From the NCBI GenBank assembly GCA_045106815.1, contig JBGCFG010000056.1, positions 1 through 64,000 of the forward strand: DNA of 64,000 bases, written 5' to 3'. The DNA is from JAUIAI01 sp045106815 (GTDB lineage: Bacteria; Pseudomonadota; Gammaproteobacteria; Burkholderiales; Burkholderiaceae_E). Position numbers and translations under genes: made by a program. Shown here piece after piece: positions 1-8,628 of the stretch. Position 1 is the first letter of the stretch. The number at the start of each line of letters is the position of its first letter. The notes beneath the pieces were generated by a model. That model saw only the letters and a program-made list of their open reading frames with translations. It did no database searches and was not told the DNA's origin.

Positions 1-398
1 ACGCGCATGATGAAGGTTTCGATCCGCCCACCAGCAAATGCCGCGATTAGTCCGATCACCATGCCAACCACCAACGCGATCAGTCCAGACAACACACCAA
101 CGGTGAGGGAAATACGCAGGCCATACAAAATGGCGGAATAAAGATCACGGCCAGCGCCATCCGAGCCCAGCCACATGGTGAATTCCGCAAAGGCTTCACT
201 ACCCGGGGGCTGCCGACCATCGAGCAGATCAACCTGAGCGAGATCATAGGGGTTTTGCGGCGTAATCCACGGCGCAATCAGGGCGAGAATGATGATCGCC
301 AATAGGATAAAGAATGCGACGGCGGCGAGCCGGTTCTCGAAAAACTGAGACCGAAAGCGTTGCCATGGCGTCTCAACAGTGAGCGACGGTGAACTCAT
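1..398 (-). CDS. dppC: Dipeptide/oligopeptide ABC transporter permease, DppC type (partial)
   Basis: Inner-membrane permease of a peptide-type ABC importer. The reading frame starts at an ATG at 398 (MSSPSLTVETPWQRFRSQFF) and runs off the window edge after about 132 residues, so only the N-terminal third is present. It shows a cytoplasmic lead, a first membrane segment (AVAFFILLAIIILALIAPW), the periplasmic loop typical of DppC/OppC with the G-S-D-x-x-G-R-D motif, and the start of the permease domain. Its ATG overlaps the stop of the upstream dppB by four bases (ATGA), so the two are translationally coupled. The ATPase genes dppD/dppF would be expected beyond position 1. Substrate is not deducible from this part. 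Confidence 0.9.
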   Translation of the reverse strand, partial: MSSPSLTVETPWQRFRSQFFENRLAAVAFFILLAIIILALIAPWITPQNPYDLAQVDLLDGRQPPGSEAFAEFTMWLGSDGAGRDLYSAILYGLRISLTVGVLSGLIALVVGMVIGLIAAFAGGRIETFIMR

Positions 399-1372
399 GC
401 GCCCGACTCGCTCAGTCGCACCCTGGGATCCAGTATCGAATACACGATGTCCACCAAAAGATTGATCACAACAAACAGCAGAACGATCATCATCAGGTAG
501 GCCACGATAATGGGTCGATCAAGCGTCAGGATGGCTTCAATCAAAACGCTGCCCATCCCGGGCCACGCAAAGATTGTTTCAGTCACGACCGAGAAAGCGA
601 TCAGTGATCCGAACTCAATCCCCAGCACGGTAATGATGGGAATCAAAATATTTTTAAGCAGATGCACCGCAATCACGCGGTTTTCGGAAAGTCCTTTCGC
701 GCGGGCGAACTTTATGTAGTCCTGTAGAGCCGCTTCTCTGACACCCGCTCGGGTTAGCCGCATCACCAGTGAAATATGAAGCAAGGCGAGATTAAGCGCT
801 GGCAGAATCAGGTGTGACCAGCCATCCAGCGTCAGAAAACTGACTTTCAGCCCCCATAGATCAACCACATCCCCGCGACCGGTCGCCGGCAACCAGCCCA
901 GCTGTGCTGCGAACACCAGCATCATCATGATCCCGACCCAGAAGGTCGGCAACGAGAAACCGAGAATCGAACCCGCCATGAAAAACCGGGACAGTTTGCT
1001 TTCGGGTTTTAGACCGGCGTACAGGCCCAACGGTATGCCGATCAGAATCGAAAGCAGGAGCGCGATGATTGCTAATTCAAGCGTCGCCGGCATGCGCTCG
1101 ATAATGACTTCGAGCGCTGGGCGTCCGAACAAAAAAGAATTACCCAGATCTCCCCGAAACAGGCCGCCCAGAAAATAGCCATATTGCATCCATAGCGGCT
1201 TATCGAGCCCGAAGTTCCGGGTGACGCGCTCAATTTCTTCCTGGTCTGCATCAGCGCTGACCAGGCTATCGACCGGGTCACCAACGACGCTGACACCGAA
1301 GAACACCACGAACGACATGATCGCCAGAACCAGCAGGCTTTGCATCAGACGTCGGATGATGAATACAGACAT
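395..1372 (-). CDS. dppB: Dipeptide/oligopeptide ABC transporter permease, DppB type
   Basis: Second inner-membrane permease of the same importer, 325 residues, the usual DppB length. An N-terminal membrane anchor (IIRRLMQSLLVLAIMSFVVF) is followed by a periplasmic region and five further hydrophobic segments. The cytoplasmic coupling (EAA) loop is visible around residues 215-245 with the typical A-R-A-K-G-L-S sequence that contacts the ATPase. The C-terminus carries the family ending L-D-P-R-V-R. It follows the binding-protein gene by 62 bases and overlaps dppC by four bases, so the three form one operon. DppB and DppC pair as a heterodimer in this family. Confidence 0.93.
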   Translation of the reverse strand: MSVFIIRRLMQSLLVLAIMSFVVFFGVSVVGDPVDSLVSADADQEEIERVTRNFGLDKPLWMQYGYFLGGLFRGDLGNSFLFGRPALEVIIERMPATLELAIIALLLSILIGIPLGLYAGLKPESKLSRFFMAGSILGFSLPTFWVGIMMMLVFAAQLGWLPATGRGDVVDLWGLKVSFLTLDGWSHLILPALNLALLHISLVMRLTRAGVREAALQDYIKFARAKGLSENRVIAVHLLKNILIPIITVLGIEFGSLIAFSVVTETIFAWPGMGSVLIEAILTLDRPIIVAYLMMIVLLFVVINLLVDIVYSILDPRVRLSESGA

Positions 1373-1434
1373 GTCAGACCTGGTAATCGAAGTGATGCGA
1401 CCGATCGGGTCGCATCACTTCAGACAGCAACACG

Positions 1435-3012
1435 CTACTTAGACTTTTTTACGTACGGGGCCATCGTGTATTCGTCCGTTCGTGCCGCATAGGTTATGCC
1501 GGCTCTCGCGGCCCAGGAATTGACCTGATAGTGCACCGGAATAATGGCAACCGACTCGATCGCCATTTCTGTCGCCTTGGCAAGTAACTCAGCACGTGCG
1601 TCGTCATCAACCGTAACGAGCGCCTCCTGTATCACCTTGTCGACCTCAGGATTGGAGTGACGACCTCGATTGGCGGTACCGGTACCCAGTTCCTTGTTGA
1701 AGGTATGGATCAAAGAACGCAGTGGCGAGGAAGCCTCGCCCGAACCAGCCCCCCAACCTGCAAGGTAAAAGGAGAATTCCGGCTGTCCATCTTTACCGCC
1801 GCGCGATGCCCGCTTAAAAAAGACCGATCGCGGCAGTGTTTCAACACTGGCTTTGATACCGATCCGGTTCATCATCTGAGCAATCGCTTCCAGAATGCGG
1901 GCGTCGTTCACATAGCGATCATTGGGACCGTGGATCGTCATCGTCCAACCGTCCGGGTAGCCGGCATCAACCAACAATTGCTTGGCAGCCTTAGGGTCGT
2001 ATTTCATTGGCTGGAGTTTCTTGGAAGTACCGAAGAAACCATCGGGCAATACCTGCCCGGCCGGAATGGCCTGACCTTCCATGACACGTTCAACGATCGC
2101 GTCCCGGTTGATGGCCATGGATACGGCCAGCCGAACCCGCTCGTCTAGAAATGGATTCTTGATTGGCTTGCCGTCATTGCCTTTGATGTAGGGCGAGTCT
2201 TCACGAAACTGATCCATATGAAGATAAATCACCCGGTTCGATACACCCTCGCTGATACTGAGCGAATCGTCTTTCTTCAGGCGCCCCAAATCAGTCGTGG
2301 GAACGTCATTAATCATGTTGACATCGCCAGCGAGCAATGCGGCCACTCGGGCAGGCGATGATTTAATCGGCTTGAACGTGACACTCGCAAAGTCGGGCTT
2401 GTTACCGTAATAGTCGTCGTTGCGGGCTAAGACAATGCGATCGCCTGGCACGTATTCAACGAACTTGTAAGGCCCGGTCCCGATCGCCGCCTTGCCCTTG
2501 TTGAAATCATCGGTTGTCGCATTGCAGCCGGCTGTGTCAGACACAATATTGACGGTAGACACATCATTGGCCATGAGCGGATAGGGCTTTTCGGTCTTGA
2601 AGTGCACCGTGAAGTCATCAATCTTCACGGCCGTTTTACCCTTGGTATATAGACCAAAAGTGCCCGGAGAATTAGGTACGTCAGGCGCGCGTTTAAACGA
2701 GCAGATCACATCATCGGCATTGAACTCAGACCCGTCGTGGAACTTGACACCCTTGCGCAGTTTGAACTCCCAGGTCAGATCATCGATTGGCTTCCAGGAT
2801 TCAGCCAAACCAGGGTTGAGCTCCTGCTTGGGACCCTGCACGATCAACGCGCCGAAGATCTGATGAGCAATCTGGTTATTGGGGGTCAGGTTATGGAAAT
2901 GCGGGTCAATAGAGGTGGCTTCTGAAGCTAAGCCGATGCGTAGTTCTTCGGCAATGGCCGGTGTCGAAACCAGCGCCGCGGCAGCCAGGGCCGTATAGAG
3001 TGTCGTTTTCAT
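1435..3012 (-). CDS. Periplasmic peptide-type ABC substrate-binding protein (SBP_bac_5 family)
   Basis: Periplasmic binding protein of the dpp/opp class, 525 residues. Residues 1-21 are a clear signal peptide ending TPAIA, with mature sequence starting near EELRIGLASEATSIDPH, the standard start of family 5 binding proteins. Family features follow: a W-x-F-x-L-R-x-G-V-K-F-H-D-G-S segment near residue 80 and an A-I-N-R-D segment near 300. The ATG has an acceptable ribosome site (GGGAGAAT). It is the first gene of the operon with dppB and dppC. Divergent neighbours are two amide/acyl hydrolases, so the ligand may be a small peptide or N-acyl amino acid; that is inference, and dipeptide specificity is not shown. 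Confidence 0.93.
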   Translation of the reverse strand: MKTTLYTALAAAALVSTPAIAEELRIGLASEATSIDPHFHNLTPNNQIAHQIFGALIVQGPKQELNPGLAESWKPIDDLTWEFKLRKGVKFHDGSEFNADDVICSFKRAPDVPNSPGTFGLYTKGKTAVKIDDFTVHFKTEKPYPLMANDVSTVNIVSDTAGCNATTDDFNKGKAAIGTGPYKFVEYVPGDRIVLARNDDYYGNKPDFASVTFKPIKSSPARVAALLAGDVNMINDVPTTDLGRLKKDDSLSISEGVSNRVIYLHMDQFREDSPYIKGNDGKPIKNPFLDERVRLAVSMAINRDAIVERVMEGQAIPAGQVLPDGFFGTSKKLQPMKYDPKAAKQLLVDAGYPDGWTMTIHGPNDRYVNDARILEAIAQMMNRIGIKASVETLPRSVFFKRASRGGKDGQPEFSFYLAGWGAGSGEASSPLRSLIHTFNKELGTGTANRGRHSNPEVDKVIQEALVTVDDDARAELLAKATEMAIESVAIIPVHYQVNSWAARAGITYAARTDEYTMAPYVKKSK

Positions 3013-3222
3013 ATTCTCCCTTTTGTGATCCCCACCTTTTCAAGGTGGCGTGTCGTTGCTCACAGCCCCGCACTCATCTCACTCAAGTACCCGAAGGGTC
3101 ACCGCACGAGTCTGACGAGGCTGCGCCGTTCAATCGAAAGTGTGCCAGATAGTATGGTAATTTCGCCTGAGTTGCTCAGTGCGGCCCTCTTGTGAGGGGA
3201 TTCTCGGTCTTCGCGACCAGCC

Positions 3223-4398
3223 ATGCTGAATAATCAGGCTATGAATGCACCCACCACCGAAGCAATTTTGGGCAGGTTGATCTCATTCGATACGACCAGC
3301 CGTAACTCGAATCTCGCGCTGATCGATGATGTCGCCCAGTTGCTGTCCGAACACGGCATTGAATCGCACCGAGTGCCTGACGAGACAGGTAAGAAAGCCA
3401 ACCTTGTTGCCACTATCGGCCCGGCAGACCGGCCGGGTCTCGTGTTGTCTGGCCACACCGATGTCGTACCGGTCGATGGCCAGGACTGGACGTCCGACCC
3501 GTTCGTCGCGCGTGAAGATCAAGATCGCATCATCGGTCGGGGGGCTGCCGACATGAAAGGCTTTATTGCCGCGGTGCTGTCAAAAGTGCCCGCGATGAAA
3601 GTGGCCCCGCTCAAGCGCCCGTTTGTTCTTGCGCTCTCATATGACGAAGAGATCGGCTGCGTTGGTGTCAGGCGCCTGTTGGCACAGATGGCCGAATGGC
3701 CAGTCAAGCCAATGGGTTGCATCGTTGGGGAACCCACCCGAATGAAGGTCGTCATAGGGCACAAAGCCAAGCGGTCACTGCGCGTTATCGTGACCGGCAC
3801 CGCAGCGCACTCTTCTCTCGCGCCAAGCGCTGTGAATGCCGCCGAATACGGTGCGCGCCTCACCGTATTCATTCAGGATCTCGGCCGGCAGTTCGCGACC
3901 AGTGGCCGACGCGACGAACTCTATGACGTCCAACACACCACCGCCCACGTCGGTGTTTTGCGCGGCGGGCAGCAGTTGAATATCGTGCCTGAGGAATGTC
4001 GACTCGATTTTGAATTCCGCGCGCTGCCTGAAGACGACATTGATCAGTTTGTAGAAGACGTCAAACACTACGCCCTGAAAACGCTGCTGCCGGAAATGAA
4101 GGCGGTCTCTGAGCTGGCCGATATCGAGTTCCATGATGTCTCCGGCTTTCCCGGACTCTCAACTCAGCCGAGCCATCACTTTGTTGGCATGATGCGCGAA
4201 CTCACCAATGGCGACCCAGTGGGCAAGGTAGCGTTTGGCACCGAGGCAGGCCTGTTTTCACAGCAGGTTGGCATTCCCGCGGTGGTTTGCGGCCCCGGCA
4301 GTATTGAACAGGCGCACAAACCAGACGAATGGATTGCCAAAGCGCAACTGCGCGAGGCAGAACAACTCATCGACCGCCTCATCCAAGCCGGATGCTGA
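3223..4398 (+). CDS. M20 metallo-deacylase, ArgE/acetylornithine deacetylase-like
   Basis: Zinc-dependent amidohydrolase of the M20 family that removes acyl groups from N-acyl amino acids; the closest recognisable type is ArgE. The di-metal site is intact: S-G-H-T-D (His78, Asp80), G-A-A-D-M-K-G (Asp110), the base and ligand pair D-E-E (Glu142, Glu143), G-E-P-T (Glu170) and a late His in Q-A-H-K-P-D. At 391 residues it matches ArgE. The start at 3223 has no clear ribosome site; an alternative ATG at 3241 (MNAPTTEA) may be used. It is divergent from the peptide transporter and 19 bases upstream of a second acyl-hydrolase, so it may act on imported N-acyl amino acids rather than in arginine synthesis. 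Confidence 0.85.
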   Translation: MLNNQAMNAPTTEAILGRLISFDTTSRNSNLALIDDVAQLLSEHGIESHRVPDETGKKANLVATIGPADRPGLVLSGHTDVVPVDGQDWTSDPFVAREDQDRIIGRGAADMKGFIAAVLSKVPAMKVAPLKRPFVLALSYDEEIGCVGVRRLLAQMAEWPVKPMGCIVGEPTRMKVVIGHKAKRSLRVIVTGTAAHSSLAPSAVNAAEYGARLTVFIQDLGRQFATSGRRDELYDVQHTTAHVGVLRGGQQLNIVPEECRLDFEFRALPEDDIDQFVEDVKHYALKTLLPEMKAVSELADIEFHDVSGFPGLSTQPSHHFVGMMRELTNGDPVGKVAFGTEAGLFSQQVGIPAVVCGPGSIEQAHKPDEWIAKAQLREAEQLIDRLIQAGC

Positions 4399-4417
4399 CA
4401 AAATCTCGGAGCTCCTG

Positions 4418-5380
4418 ATGCCCAGCCCTTCAACACCTAACGAGTATCCACTCGAACTCGCTCATCCTGACATCTCGGCACATGCACCGGGCAATAGCGG
4501 CATTCCGTACTGCTATACGTTTGAAGCAGCCCAGCCTGGCCCCCATGTGATGGTTAGTGCGGTTGTGCATGGTAATGAACTTTGCGGTGCCATCGTGGTG
4601 GACTGGCTGCTTCGACAAAACGTCAGACCCATACGCGGGAAATTGAGTCTAGGCTTCATGAATGTGGCAGCCTATGACAGCTACGATCCAGTCAATCCCA
4701 ACGCATCGCGGTTCGTCGATGAAGACTTCAACCGTGTCTGGCGTGAGGAAGTGCTCGATTCAGACCGTGACTCGATTGAGCTTCGTCGCGCGCGCGAGGT
4801 CCGCCCCCTGATTGACCAGGTTGACCTGCTGCTCGACATTCATTCTATGCAACACCCCGCCGTCCCGTTGATGATGGCTGGCCCACGACCGAAGGGACGG
4901 GCGCTGGCCGCACAGGTTGGCACGCCACAGAAAATCGTCAGCGATGCTGGCCATGCTGCTGGCCGACGCATGCGCGACTATGGAGCTTTCATCGACGATG
5001 CCAGTCCAAAGAACTCGCTGCTTGTTGAGTGTGGTCAACACTGGGCGGCCAGTTCCGGCACGCTCGCTTTTGACTGCGCAATTCGATTCTTGAGAGTGAC
5101 GGGTGTGATCGACACGGCGTTCGCGCCTGACCTGGGTCTTGAGTCATTGCCAGACACCGAGCCCTGGGAGGTGACCGATGTCGTGACGATTCAAACGGAT
5201 GCGTTTCGGTTCGAGCAGCCTTTCAGTGGTGGCGAAGTGATCGCGACTAAAGGCACGCTGATTGGGTTTGACGGTGAAACCCCGGTCAAGACACCACACG
5301 ACAACTGCATGCTGGTGATGCCGTCGCGTCGTTTGTACAAAGGGCAAACGGCTGTTCGCCTGGCTCGCCAGGTCGTCTAG
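4418..5380 (+). CDS. Succinylglutamate desuccinylase/aspartoacylase family zinc hydrolase
   Basis: Member of the AstE/AspA carboxypeptidase-like zinc hydrolases, 320 residues. The metal motif V-V-H-G-N-E-L-C-G gives His51 and Glu54, and L-L-D-I-H-S-M supplies the third ligand His near residue 149. I chose the ATG at 4418 because GGAGCTCCT precedes it at good spacing; the open frame extends further upstream only by overlapping the previous gene. These enzymes hydrolyse N-acyl amino acids such as succinylglutamate or acetylaspartate, but the exact substrate is not readable here. It is 19 bases downstream of the M20 gene, so the two are likely cotranscribed and act on related substrates. Confidence 0.85.
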   Translation: MPSPSTPNEYPLELAHPDISAHAPGNSGIPYCYTFEAAQPGPHVMVSAVVHGNELCGAIVVDWLLRQNVRPIRGKLSLGFMNVAAYDSYDPVNPNASRFVDEDFNRVWREEVLDSDRDSIELRRAREVRPLIDQVDLLLDIHSMQHPAVPLMMAGPRPKGRALAAQVGTPQKIVSDAGHAAGRRMRDYGAFIDDASPKNSLLVECGQHWAASSGTLAFDCAIRFLRVTGVIDTAFAPDLGLESLPDTEPWEVTDVVTIQTDAFRFEQPFSGGEVIATKGTLIGFDGETPVKTPHDNCMLVMPSRRLYKGQTAVRLARQVV

Positions 5381-5402
5381 CGTGAGCTGACGTAAGCTAA
5401 AA

Positions 5403-6344
5403 CTACCAGCCTCCGCTGGCCCCGCCCCCGCCGAATCCGCCGCCGCCGCCAAACCCACCACCGAAGCCGCCACCGCCAAATCCGCCACTGCCTCCGCCAA
5501 AGCCGCCAGGAAAAATCACCGGCGTGCCGCTTCGGTAGGTATGACGCCCAACCCGCTTCATGCGAGAACGGCCGCCGAAGAAGGACAGCAAAATCGCGGT
5601 GCCAATTGCTGATAGCAGCACGAACAGCCCGCCCCCGATGAGGACGAATGCCACCAGCGCAGTCGCGCCAGCTCCCGCCAGGGTGCCCAGAATGCGACCG
5701 ACAATTCCGATCGCGATCATACCCACGACAAAACCAATGAACACGGGTACAAACAGATCTTCTTGCTGGCTATTACTTGAGCGCTGTTGCCTCTTGGGCG
5801 CGGGCAATGCTTCACCATCTATCAGGGCGGTCACACTCGTCACCGCGGCATCCAAACCGCCGGCATAGTTTCCCTGTCGAAACGCAGGCGATATTTGATC
5901 GGAAATGATTCGCTTGGCAAATGCGTCCGGGATCGCACCCTCCAGGCCGTAGCCCACTTCAAGACGAATTTTTCGGTCGCGCGTGGCAATCAACAAAAGC
6001 ACACCATCGTCAACGTCTTGTCCGTCAACTTTGCCTCGACCCAACTGCCAGGTTTCAGCCACCTTGAGCCCGAATTGCTCAATAGTTTCATCGCCGGTTG
6101 TGGGTACGATCAGAATTGCGACCTGCGATCCTTTGCGTTGCTCAAGCGCAGCAAGTTTTTGCTCCAATGCTGAAACCTGGGCTGGTTGTAATAAACCCGC
6201 CAGATCCGTCACCCGAGACTCCAGTGCCGGCACAGGAACGACCTGCGCCGCCGCTGGCAGAGCAACCAGCGCCATCAGCAGCCCCACGATCAGGGTTGTC
6301 ATCAGGGCCGCAAGGCGATCAACAAACCGGCGCATGGCTATCAC
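5403..6344 (-). CDS. TPM domain membrane protein with glycine-rich tail
   Basis: Exported TPM-domain protein, 313 residues, of the YgcG type. A signal segment near residues 10-33 (MTTLIVGLLMALVALPAAAQ) leads into the TPM fold (residues about 38-175), recognisable from V-T-D-L-A-G-L-L, the G-S-Q-V-A-I-L-I-V-P strand and L-E-V-G-Y-G-L-E-G. Two hydrophobic segments follow (about 200-270), then an extreme glycine/phenylalanine tail ending SGGW, as common in the family. It overlaps lemA by four bases; TPM and LemA proteins are frequent operon partners. Some TPM domains have reported phosphatase activity, others act in membrane protein assembly, so the function here is open. Confidence 0.88.
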   Translation of the reverse strand: MIAMRRFVDRLAALMTTLIVGLLMALVALPAAAQVVPVPALESRVTDLAGLLQPAQVSALEQKLAALEQRKGSQVAILIVPTTGDETIEQFGLKVAETWQLGRGKVDGQDVDDGVLLLIATRDRKIRLEVGYGLEGAIPDAFAKRIISDQISPAFRQGNYAGGLDAAVTSVTALIDGEALPAPKRQQRSSNSQQEDLFVPVFIGFVVGMIAIGIVGRILGTLAGAGATALVAFVLIGGGLFVLLSAIGTAILLSFFGGRSRMKRVGRHTYRSGTPVIFPGGFGGGSGGFGGGGFGGGFGGGGGFGGGGASGGW

Positions 6345-6946
6345 TGCGTATTGGCGGCTGGTTTATCGAAGTTCACTGATGGTGGCTCTTGAATCTGTGA
6401 TTCATTGTCAACCGTGAACTGCGGCTTCACGTCATAGCCGAAGACCATCGCCGTCAGGTTTGCGGGAATCTGCCTGATTAGCACGTTGTAACCCTCAACT
6501 GTTTCGATGTAGCGCTTGCGAGCGACCGCGATGCGATTTTCTGTTCCCTCCAACTGAGCCTGCAAATCTCGAAAGTTCTGATCTGACTTCAATTGCGGAT
6601 AGTTTTCGACAGTGACGAGCAAGCGCGATAACGCCCCACCCACATTGGATTGCGCTTGCTCAAATGCCTTCAGTGAGGCTGGATCGCTAGGGTCAACCGT
6701 AATTTGCGAGGCTTTTGAACGCGCCTCTGTAACGCCCATCAAGACTTCTTTTTCCTGATCCGCAAAGGCCTCAACAGTCTTGACCAGATTGGGAATCAAG
6801 TCAGCGCGACGCTTGTATTGGTTCGTGACTTCCGACCAGGACGACTTAACCCCCTCATCTGCAGCTTGAATATCGTTGTAGCCACAGCCGGATAGTCCGA
6901 TTGCTGTAGCGAGCATCGTGAGCATGATGCCTAGTCGTTTTAGCAT
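6341..6946 (-). CDS. lemA: LemA family lipoprotein
   Basis: LemA-family envelope protein, 201 residues from the ATG at 6946, which has a strong ribosome site (AGGAGGT). The N-terminus is a signal with a lipobox, I-G-L-S-G-C-G, so it is probably a lipoprotein. The rest is the helical LemA domain with W-S-E-V-T-N-Q-Y-K-R-R-A-D-L-I-P-N-L and N-R-I-A-V-A-R-K-R-Y, both hallmark stretches. It is first in a two-gene operon with the TPM gene (ATGA overlap). The role of LemA proteins is poorly defined. A longer upstream frame would overlap pdxH and is not needed. Confidence 0.93.
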   Translation of the reverse strand: MLKRLGIMLTMLATAIGLSGCGYNDIQAADEGVKSSWSEVTNQYKRRADLIPNLVKTVEAFADQEKEVLMGVTEARSKASQITVDPSDPASLKAFEQAQSNVGGALSRLLVTVENYPQLKSDQNFRDLQAQLEGTENRIAVARKRYIETVEGYNVLIRQIPANLTAMVFGYDVKPQFTVDNESQIQEPPSVNFDKPAANTQ

Positions 6947-7049
6947 GTTGACCTCCTGTTGTTCATTATGGATTGAGTTTACCCCTGTGAGACGGGCCGG
7001 GCGCGTGGACGGCGTTACACTTGGCTTGCACATTCCAGGAGTACCCATC

Positions 7050-7751
7050 ATGTCTCAAGATCCAAGCGGCGCAGACCAAGGCGCCAAGCGCCGCTCCGGC
7101 GATGCTCCCTCCCCCGCCATTGCCGATCTCCGGGAAGACTACCGCCTCGCCGAGCTTGACGAATCTCATGCAGACCGAGACCCGTTCAAGCAGTTTCGCC
7201 AATGGTTCGATGAGGCGCTATCGGCGCAGTTGCCCGAACCCAATGCGATGGCAGTTGCCAGTGTCGGCTCAAATGGCCGGCCTGCCTGTCGGGTCCTGCT
7301 GCTAAAAGCGCTGGACGAACGCGGCTTCACGTTCTTCACTAACTATGAAAGCCGCAAAGGTCAGGAATTTGAAGGCGTGCCTTATGCCGCGCTGACCTTC
7401 TTGTGGTTTGGACTGGAACGACAAGTCAGAGTGGAAGGTCGTATTGGCAAGGTCAGCGCCGAGGAGTCGGACGAGTACTTTCAAAAGCGGCCGCTCGGCT
7501 CCCGGCTGGGTGCGTGGGCTTCACCGCAGAGTAAAACGATTGCGTCGCGGGAAGTACTGGTCGAAAACGAAAAGCGCTTACGCGAACAATACGGTGACTC
7601 CCCTCCAAGACCCGACCATTGGGGCGGCTACCGCGTCATTCCTGATTCAATCGAGTTTTGGCAGGGTCGCAGTTCCCGGCTTCACGATCGGCTTTTGTAT
7701 CGGCGCGAGACCGAAACCGGCGCATGGGAGATGACCAGACTCGCCCCATAA
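7050..7751 (+). CDS. pdxH: Pyridoxamine 5'-phosphate oxidase
   Basis: FMN-dependent oxidase that makes pyridoxal 5'-phosphate from pyridoxine or pyridoxamine phosphate, a cytosolic homodimer. The 233-residue product starts at the ATG at 7050, preceded by CAGGAG. Family segments in order are F-x-Q-W-F-D-E-A near residue 45, R-P-A-C-R-V-L-L-L-K, F-F-T-N-Y-E-S-R-K-G (FMN phosphate binding), L-E-R-Q-V-R-V-E-G, and the C-terminal P-D-x-I-E-F-W-Q-G-x-x-x-R-L-H-D-R that binds substrate. Divergent from lemA; no operon partner downstream. Confidence 0.96.
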   Translation: MSQDPSGADQGAKRRSGDAPSPAIADLREDYRLAELDESHADRDPFKQFRQWFDEALSAQLPEPNAMAVASVGSNGRPACRVLLLKALDERGFTFFTNYESRKGQEFEGVPYAALTFLWFGLERQVRVEGRIGKVSAEESDEYFQKRPLGSRLGAWASPQSKTIASREVLVENEKRLREQYGDSPPRPDHWGGYRVIPDSIEFWQGRSSRLHDRLLYRRETETGAWEMTRLAP

Positions 7752-7762
7752 ACGGATTGCAC

Positions 7763-7800
7763 AAAAGAAAAAGCCACTCCGGTTGAAACACTGGAGTGGC
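7763..7800 (-). terminator. Rho-independent terminator after the Bax-inhibitor-1 gene
   Basis: An 8-base-pair stem, GCCACTCC/GGAGTGGC (7773-7780 with 7793-7800), is followed on the minus strand by TTTTTCTTTT. It lies 24 bases beyond the stop of the minus-strand gene at 7824-8507 and has no T run on the plus strand, so it mainly serves that gene. Confidence 0.8.
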
Positions 7801-7823
7801 AAGGGGGGGAGGGGAAAATTCGG

Positions 7824-8507
7824 TTAGTCAGAGTTGGCGAATCCAAGGATGCTCAACAAGCTGACGAAGAGGTTGTAGATCGCCATAAACAGCGTGACGG
7901 TTGCCATCACGTAGTTGGTTTCGCCACCGTTAACAATCTGCTGCGTCTGGTAAGCGATCAAGCCGGTCATCAAGAGAACAAACATTGCTGAGACGGCGAT
8001 TGACAATGCTGGCACTGCGAAGAAGTACGCGACCAGGCCAAGCACAAAGGCAACCAGAATGCCAACGAACAGGTACTGACCCATGCCCGACAAGTCAGTC
8101 TTGGTGACCATTGACCAGGCGCTAACACCGGCAAAGGTTGCTGCCGTACCAGCCAGAGCCATCATCACGATCTGTGTACCGCCTTGCATGCCAAGGTACA
8201 AACCGAGAATGGGACCCAGCGAGTAACCCAGGAAGCTGGTGAAGGCAAAGGTCAGCGGAATTGCCGCAGCGCTATTTCGGAACTTGGTGATAAGGAATGA
8301 CAGACCAAACACACCTACTAACAACAAGATGATGCCGGGGTGCGGCAGATTCATCATCATGCTGATGCCGGCGACCGCTGCACTGGTCGCCAAGTTCAGA
8401 GCTAACAGCGTATAGGTATTACGCAGGACTTTTCTAGACGAATCACTAATGTCTAAACCACCAGCGTGCTGATGGACTTGCTCCGGGCTTTGATCAAAAG
8501 GTTTCAT
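7824..8507 (-). CDS. Bax inhibitor-1/YccA family membrane protein
   Basis: Integral inner-membrane protein of the Bax inhibitor-1 (YccA/YbhL/YetJ) family, 227 residues, with seven hydrophobic segments and a short cytoplasmic N-terminus. The conserved F-x-G-x-S-A-W-S/T type motif appears as F-A-G-V-S-A-W-S-M-V, and the C-terminal N-L-F-V-S-L-L-S-I-L-G is typical. In bacteria YccA-type members modulate FtsH, and YetJ is a pH-sensitive calcium leak channel; which applies is unknown. Its ATG follows AGGAGT, and a terminator lies just after its stop. Divergent from the NhaR-type regulator. Confidence 0.93.
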   Translation of the reverse strand: MKPFDQSPEQVHQHAGGLDISDSSRKVLRNTYTLLALNLATSAAVAGISMMMNLPHPGIILLLVGVFGLSFLITKFRNSAAAIPLTFAFTSFLGYSLGPILGLYLGMQGGTQIVMMALAGTAATFAGVSAWSMVTKTDLSGMGQYLFVGILVAFVLGLVAYFFAVPALSIAVSAMFVLLMTGLIAYQTQQIVNGGETNYVMATVTLFMAIYNLFVSLLSILGFANSD

Positions 8508-8628
8508 ATGAGAAAACTCCTACTAAGACAATGACTGAAGGTTAACGCTGAATTTGCTTCCAATAAACCGTACAAAACCGTAGTATCTAACAAGTTTTTC
8601 CTGATAAACAAATTTTGGCGGCTTTTTT

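Noticed and set aside
5144..5500. Ala/Val-rich open frame opposite the TPM glycine-rich tail
   Set aside because: It is the shadow of the repetitive GGN codons of the TPM gene and has no ribosome site or family resemblance.
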